Shown here: one piece after another, positions 59,162 to 64,000 of the stretch
Position numbering within the stretch: position 1 is the first letter of the stretch
Layout: each line of letters opens with the position of its first letter
From: Streptomyces fodineus
GTDB lineage: Bacteria > Actinomycetota > Actinomycetes > Streptomycetales > Streptomycetaceae
NCBI RefSeq assembly: GCF_001735805.1
Contig: NZ_CP017248.1
Span: forward strand, 1,674,001 to 1,738,000
DNA length: 64,000 bases
Reading direction: 5' to 3'
Notes under the pieces: model-generated
What the model was told of the DNA's origin: nothing
The model's input: only the letters and a program-made list of their open reading frames with translations
The model's database searches: none
Made by a program: the position numbers and the translations under genes

Positions 59162-62100
59162 TCATTCGGAAATCGCCCGCTGTACGAGGGCCTCGATGTC
59201 GAGTTCGTCGATCTCGTCGAGCGCGTCGGTCTCGTCGTGTGCGTCGCTCGCGTCGTCCGGCAGGCCGGCGGTCCCGTCCGTCATCTCCGCCGCTGGGAAC
59301 AGCAGTTCCCGTACGCGCCCGGCCAGCGCGGCGGGCGTCGGATAGTTGTAGATCACCGTGGCCGGGACGTGGACGCCCGTGTCCTTCTTGACCTGGTTGC
59401 GGAAGTCGACGCCGCTGAGGGAGTCGAAGCCGATCTCCTGGAACGTCATGTCGGCGTCGATGTCGTCGGCGGACGCGTAGCCCAGCACGACGGCGGCGGT
59501 GTCCAGCAGCAGCGCCACCAGGTGCTCGTGCTGCTCCTCCGGCGGGAGGCCGGCCAGCTTGCGCACCATGGGGGACTCCGCGCTCTCCGCCGCGGGAACG
59601 GCCTTCTCCGCCGGAGCGGGCGCGGGCGCGGGCGCGGGCCGGACCAGGGTGCGCAGCAGCGCCGGCACGCTGTCCCGGCCCAGGGCGCCCCCGTCGACCT
59701 GCACGGGCAGTTGCAGCGTCCGGTCCGCGGCGACCGCGGCGTCGAACAGGGCCATGCCCCGTTGTGCCGTCAGCGGTTCCATGCCATGGCGCCTGAAGCG
59801 CGCCAGGTCGGCCTCGCCGAGCGTGCTCGCCATGCCGGTCTCCCACGGCCCCCAGGCCAGCGAGAGCGCGGGCAGGCCCGCCCCGGCCCGGAGCTCGGCC
59901 AGTGCGTTGAGGAAGGCGTTGGCCGCCGCGTAGTTCGCCTGGCCCGCGTTGCCGATCACGCCCACCACGGAGGAGTACATGACGAAGGCCGACAGCTCCA
60001 TGTGCCGGGTGAGCTCGTGCAGGTGCCATGCGGCGTCGGCCTTGGGCGCGAAGACACGGTCGAGCCGCTCGGGTGTCATCAGCTCCACGGTGGTGTCGTC
60101 GAGGACGCCGGCCATGTGGACGACGGCGGTGAGCGGCGCGTCCTGCGGGATCCGGGCGAGCTGCTCCGCCAGTGCCCCGGCATCGGAGACGTCACAGGCC
60201 GCCTGGGTGACGTTCGCGCCCAGCTCGGCCAGTTCGGCGGCGAGGGTGGCCGCACCGGAGCGGCTGAGCAGCATCAGGTTGCGCACGTGGTGCTCGACGA
60301 CGAGGTGCCGGGCGAGCAGGGCGCCGAGCCCGCCGGTCGCGCCGGTGAGCAGGACTGTTCCGTCCGGGTCCCAGGCCTGCCGCGCGGCGGCCGGGGCGGG
60401 CTCGGGGACCAGGTGCGGTGCGTAGGCCCGGCCCTGGCGGATGGCCAGCTCGGGGATGCCCGGGTCCAGGGTCTCGAGCGCGCGCAGCGACTCCTCGCTG
60501 CCGTCGCTGTCCACGAGCACGAACTGGTCGCCGTGCTCGACCTGTGCGGAGCGCACCAGGCCCCACACCGGGGCGAGGGCCGGATCGGGGGTCTCGCCGG
60601 GGAGGGCCGCCACGGCGTTCCTGGTCACGATGACCAGCGGGTGGTCGTGGTGGTTGCTCAGTCGACGCTGCACCAGGTCCAGCGCGGTGCGGGCGGCGGC
60701 GCGCGCCGCCGCGGGAGCGTATCCGTGCCCGTCCGCCGTCACGTGCACGATGTCGGCGGGGCCGGCCGTCCGCTGCGGGCCGGGCTCCACGGGCGCCCAC
60801 CGCACGGCGAACAGCGAGTCGGCGAGGGAGCCCCGGGAGAGCTGGTCCGCCGAGGCCGGCATCAGGGCGAGGGACTCGACGGTCAGCACGGGTGCACCGT
60901 CGGGACGCGTGATCGACATCGACACCTCGCTCTCGCTGATCCGGGCGGCGTGGACCCGCAGCCGGCCCGCGACGGGCGCGTGGCAGGCGACGCCGGAGAA
61001 CGAGTAGGGCAGTACCGCCCGCGTCGGGTCGTCCGGCACCATCAGCGACAGCACCGGGTGCAGTGCGGCGTCGAACAGGGCCGGGTGCAGGGCGAATCCG
61101 CCCTTGCCGTGCGGTACCCGCTCCGGCAGCTCGACCTCGCCGTGGACCGCGTCGCCGAGCCGCCACAGCGAACGCAGCCCCTGGAAGGCCGGGCCGTATC
61201 CGTAGCCGCGTTCGTCCAGTTCCGCGTAGAAGGCGGACACGTCCACCGGGTCGGCGTCCCGCGGGGGCCACACGTCCGCGGGGGAGGCACCTGCGGGAGC
61301 CTGCGGGACCACGTGCCCGGCGGCGTGCCGGGTCCAGGGGCCGGCGGTGGCGGAGGCCGGACGCGAGTACACCTCGACGGGGCGCCGGCCGGACGCTTCC
61401 GCCGCGCCGACGACGACCTGCACCCGTACGGCACCGCCGGCGAAGGTCAGTGGCGCGTGGAGGGTCAGTTCCTCGACGGCTCGGCAGCCGGTGCCCTCGA
61501 TCGCGCGCAGCGCCAGGTCGACCAGGGCCGCGCCGGGGAACACGACGGTGCCGAAGACGGCGTGGTCGGCGAGCCAGGGCTCGGCGTCGGGGTCGATGCG
61601 TCCGCTGAACAGCGTCTGGTCGCCGGCGGCCAGGTCGGTGACGGCGGACAGGAAGGGATGCCCGACGGGTTCGAGCCCGGCGTCCGCGACATCGCCGTGC
61701 GGCCGGGCCGGCTGCGCCCAGTAGCGCTGGTGGTCGAAGGCGTACAGGGGCAGGTCGACGGGCCTGCCGCCGACGCCGACGGCGTCCAGGTAGACCCGCC
61801 AGTCGACGGGCACACCGGCGACATGCAGGCGGGCCAGGGCCTCGGTCGCCGTACGGGTCTCGGAACGGCCCTTGCGGGCCAGGGGTATCGCCGTCACCTC
61901 GGTGTCGGTGAGGGTGTCGGCGGCCATGGCCGACAGCACCCCGTCGGGGCCCACCTCGACCAGCACCCCGGCACCGGCCGTCACGGCGGCGGCGACACCG
62001 TCCGCGAAGCGCACGGCGTCCCGCACATGGCGCACCCAGTACGCGGGGTGCTCCAGCTCGCCCGGTGCGGCGAGGGCGCCGGAGAGGTTGGACACGACCG

Positions 62101-64000
62101 CGAGGCGTGCCGGCTCGTAGGTGACCGTCTCGGCGACGCGCCGGAACTCGTCGAGCATGGGGTCCATCAGCGGCGAGTGGAAGGCGTGCGAGACCCGCAG
62201 CCGGGTCGTCTTGCGCCCCTCGGCGGCCAGGGCCTCGGCGACCTCGGTGACGACCTCCGCCACCCCCGAGAGGACCACCGCGGCGGGCCCGTTCACCGCG
62301 GCGACGGACGCGGCCGCCTCGTGTCCGGCCAGCGCGGCCCGTACCTCGTCCTCGCTCGCCTGTACGGCCACCATGGCACCGTCGCGCGGCAGCGCCCCCA
62401 TCAGGCGTCCGCGCGCGGCGACCAGACGGGCCGCGTCGGCCAGCGAGAACACGCCCGCCACGTGTGCGGCGGCCAGTTCGCCGATGGAGTGCCCGACGAG
62501 CACGGCGGGTTCGACGCCGAGGGACGTCAGGAGCCGGTAGGCGGCCACCTCGAAGGCGAACAGCGCGGGTTGGGTGATCGCCGTCTCGTCGAGCAGCCCG
62601 GCCGTCGCGGACCCGGGTTCGGCGCAGACGACCGCGTCGACGGGGTGCTCCAGCAGGGGGTCGAGTTCCGCGCAGACCTCGCGCCAGGCCTCGGCGAACA
62701 CCGGGAAGGCCGCGCTCAGTTCCCGGCTCATGCCCAGGCGCTGGCTGCCCTGCCCGGAGAAGAGGACACCGACGCCGGGCGGCGCCGACGCGTGACCGGT
62801 GATCACGCCGGACTCCCGCTGCCCTCGGGCCAGGGCGTCGAGTCCGGCGAGGAGTTCCTCCCGGTCCGAGCCGATGACCACGGCACGGTGGTCGAGGACC
62901 GCGCGCTGGGTGGCCAGGGACAGAGCCACGTCGGCCGGGTGTGCGGCGGTCTCGGCGGAGAGCGCGGCGGCCAGCTTGCGCGCCTGCCCGGCCAGCGCCC
63001 TGGCGCTGTGCGCCGACACCGGCCACACCGTCTCACCCCGGGGCGGCGTGGCCGAGGGGGCGGCGGGCTCGACGGGGTCGCCCTGCTCGATGATCACGTG
63101 CGCGTTGGTGCCGCTGATCCCGAACGAGGAGACGCCGGCGCGCCGGGGCCGCTGCGCCCGCGGCCAGTCGCGCCGTTCGGCCAGCAGCCGCACGGCGCCC
63201 GAGGACCAGTCGACCCGGCTGGAGGGCTGCTCGGCGTGCAGGGTCCTGGGCAGCTCTCCCGCACGCATCGCCATGATCATCTTGATGATTCCGGCGACGC
63301 CCGCGGCGGCCTGGGTGTGGCCGATGTTGGACTTCAGCGATCCCAGCCACAGCGGGTCCTCGCGGTCCCGGCCGTAGACGGACAGCAGGGCCTGTGCCTC
63401 GATCGGGTCGCCGAGGCTGGTGCCGGTGCCGTGCGCCTCCACCGCGTCGACCTCGGCCGGCGACAGGGCGGCCGAGGCGAGGGCCTGGCGGATCACCCGT
63501 TCCTGGGAGGGACCGTTGGGCGCGGTGAGGCCGTTGCTCTCGCCGTCCTGGTTGATCGCGCTGCCGCGCAGCACGGCCAGCACACGGCGCCCGCGCCGCC
63601 GGGCGTCGGACAGCCGCTCCAGCACCAGCACGCCGACGCCCTCGGACCATCCGGTGCCGTCGGCGGCGTCGGAGAACGCCTTGCAGCGGCCGTCGGCGGC
63701 CAGCCCGCCCTGCCGGGCGAACTCGACGAACATGCCCGGGGTGGACATCACGGTGACACCGCCCGCGAGGGCGAGCGAGCAGTCACCGGAGCGCAGAGAC
63801 TGGGCGGCCAGGTGCACGGCGACCAGGGAGGAGGAGCAGGCGGTGTCGACGGTGACGGCCGGTCCCTCCAGGCCGAGGCTGTAGGCGATCCGTCCGGAGA
63901 CGACGCTGCCGGAACCGCCGGTCAGCGCATGGCCCGCGAGGTTGCCGGAGACGTCCTGCAGGCGCGGCAGGTAGTCCTGGGCCATGGCGCCCATGAACAC
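59162..64000 (-). CDS. Type I PKS, partial at 5' end: (KS)-AT-DH-KR-ACP
   Basis: The last 1612 residues of a PKS whose start lies beyond 64000. Domains by residue from the window edge: KS with Cys55 (TACSSSL, EAHGTGT, KSNIGH); AT with VGHSIGE Ser about 504 and HAFH about 606 (malonyl); [13 protein letters not shown] about 814 and [10 protein letters not shown] about 981; KR GATGGLG about 1221 with LDD and Tyr about 1359; ACP GFDSLSG about 1525. All reductive sites look intact, so it makes an alkene. No TE. The C-terminus is a short acidic tail ending [15 protein letters not shown], unlike the SDEELF-type tails of the other four PKSs. The next PKS gene begins with a loading module lacking a docking coil, so this protein's acceptor is not that neighbour. 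Confidence 0.94.
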   Translation of the reverse strand: MFMGAMAQDYLPRLQDVSGNLAGHALTGGSGSVVSGRIAYSLGLEGPAVTVDTACSSSLVAVHLAAQSLRSGDCSLALAGGVTVMSTPGMFVEFARQGGLAADGRCKAFSDAADGTGWSEGVGVLVLERLSDARRRGRRVLAVLRGSAINQDGESNGLTAPNGPSQERVIRQALASAALSPAEVDAVEAHGTGTSLGDPIEAQALLSVYGRDREDPLWLGSLKSNIGHTQAAAGVAGIIKMIMAMRAGELPRTLHAEQPSSRVDWSSGAVRLLAERRDWPRAQRPRRAGVSSFGISGTNAHVIIEQGDPVEPAAPSATPPRGETVWPVSAHSARALAGQARKLAAALSAETAAHPADVALSLATQRAVLDHRAVVIGSDREELLAGLDALARGQRESGVITGHASAPPGVGVLFSGQGSQRLGMSRELSAAFPVFAEAWREVCAELDPLLEHPVDAVVCAEPGSATAGLLDETAITQPALFAFEVAAYRLLTSLGVEPAVLVGHSIGELAAAHVAGVFSLADAARLVAARGRLMGALPRDGAMVAVQASEDEVRAALAGHEAAASVAAVNGPAAVVLSGVAEVVTEVAEALAAEGRKTTRLRVSHAFHSPLMDPMLDEFRRVAETVTYEPARLAVVSNLSGALAAPGELEHPAYWVRHVRDAVRFADGVAAAVTAGAGVLVEVGPDGVLSAMAADTLTDTEVTAIPLARKGRSETRTATEALARLHVAGVPVDWRVYLDAVGVGGRPVDLPLYAFDHQRYWAQPARPHGDVADAGLEPVGHPFLSAVTDLAAGDQTLFSGRIDPDAEPWLADHAVFGTVVFPGAALVDLALRAIEGTGCRAVEELTLHAPLTFAGGAVRVQVVVGAAEASGRRPVEVYSRPASATAGPWTRHAAGHVVPQAPAGASPADVWPPRDADPVDVSAFYAELDERGYGYGPAFQGLRSLWRLGDAVHGEVELPERVPHGKGGFALHPALFDAALHPVLSLMVPDDPTRAVLPYSFSGVACHAPVAGRLRVHAARISESEVSMSITRPDGAPVLTVESLALMPASADQLSRGSLADSLFAVRWAPVEPGPQRTAGPADIVHVTADGHGYAPAAARAAARTALDLVQRRLSNHHDHPLVIVTRNAVAALPGETPDPALAPVWGLVRSAQVEHGDQFVLVDSDGSEESLRALETLDPGIPELAIRQGRAYAPHLVPEPAPAAARQAWDPDGTVLLTGATGGLGALLARHLVVEHHVRNLMLLSRSGAATLAAELAELGANVTQAACDVSDAGALAEQLARIPQDAPLTAVVHMAGVLDDTTVELMTPERLDRVFAPKADAAWHLHELTRHMELSAFVMYSSVVGVIGNAGQANYAAANAFLNALAELRAGAGLPALSLAWGPWETGMASTLGEADLARFRRHGMEPLTAQRGMALFDAAVAADRTLQLPVQVDGGALGRDSVPALLRTLVRPAPAPAPAPAEKAVPAAESAESPMVRKLAGLPPEEQHEHLVALLLDTAAVVLGYASADDIDADMTFQEIGFDSLSGVDFRNQVKKDTGVHVPATVIYNYPTPAALAGRVRELLFPAAEMTDGTAGLPDDASDAHDETDALDEIDELDIEALVQRAISE

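Overview
The window looks like chromosomal DNA of a Streptomyces or close actinomycete. GC content is very high, codons end mostly in G or C, Shine-Dalgarno sites are of the GGAGG type, and many starts are GTG. Every gene I can support lies on the minus strand, so the biological order runs from position 64000 down to 1. The long open frames on the plus strand are antisense shadows of the GC-rich genes.

The core is a modular type I polyketide synthase (PKS) locus. Four collinear PKS genes run 56124->43357 (loading module, M1, M2), 43344->33037 (M3, M4), 33018->16498 (M5, M6, M7) and 16495->10991 (M8 plus thioesterase). They are separated by 12, 18 and 2 nt, and matching docking ends join them in that order. 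An FAD monooxygenase (ATGA overlap with the last PKS) and two cytochromes P450 follow, and a perfect 16-bp hairpin at 6826-6865 ends the unit. A third P450 (56454-57758) lies just upstream with its own likely promoter and terminator. The loading module has a KSQ domain (Cys to Gln), so it makes its starter by decarboxylation. Reading domains and acyltransferase motifs: M1 methylmalonyl/DH-KR, M2 methylmalonyl/KR, M3 and M4 malonyl/DH-KR, M5 malonyl/DH-ER-KR, M6 atypical AT/DH-KR, M7 and M8 methylmalonyl with dead KRs. The predicted chain carries a C16=C17 methyl-alkene, C15-OH, a C10-C13 diene, a C6=C7 enone and a 3,5-dioxo-2,4-dimethyl acyl end. It would be C22 with an acetate starter and malonate at M6.

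Upstream (57960-64000) are an acyl-CoA dehydrogenase and the 3' part of another PKS (KS-AT-DH-KR-ACP) whose C-terminal tail is of a different docking type. It may belong to a second assembly line or to a part of this one outside the window.

Downstream (1-6438) is a flank that does not look biosynthetic: an EF-G paralogue with its own terminator, then a lipoprotein/permease/permease/GH1 beta-glucosidase operon of the cellobiose-uptake type, truncated at the window edge. There is no regulator, transporter, sugar-biosynthesis or glycosyltransferase gene for the PKS pathway in the window.

The most unusual features are low-complexity and recombined PKS sequence: a nine-copy 15-residue repeat inserted between DH and KR in M6, a (Thr-Ser-Ala)6 tract before the docking helix of the 5506-aa PKS, near-identical AT blocks shared by M3/M4/M5 and by M1/M7 with different codon use from their surroundings, two consecutive dead KRs, and a P450 lacking the usual I-helix acid.
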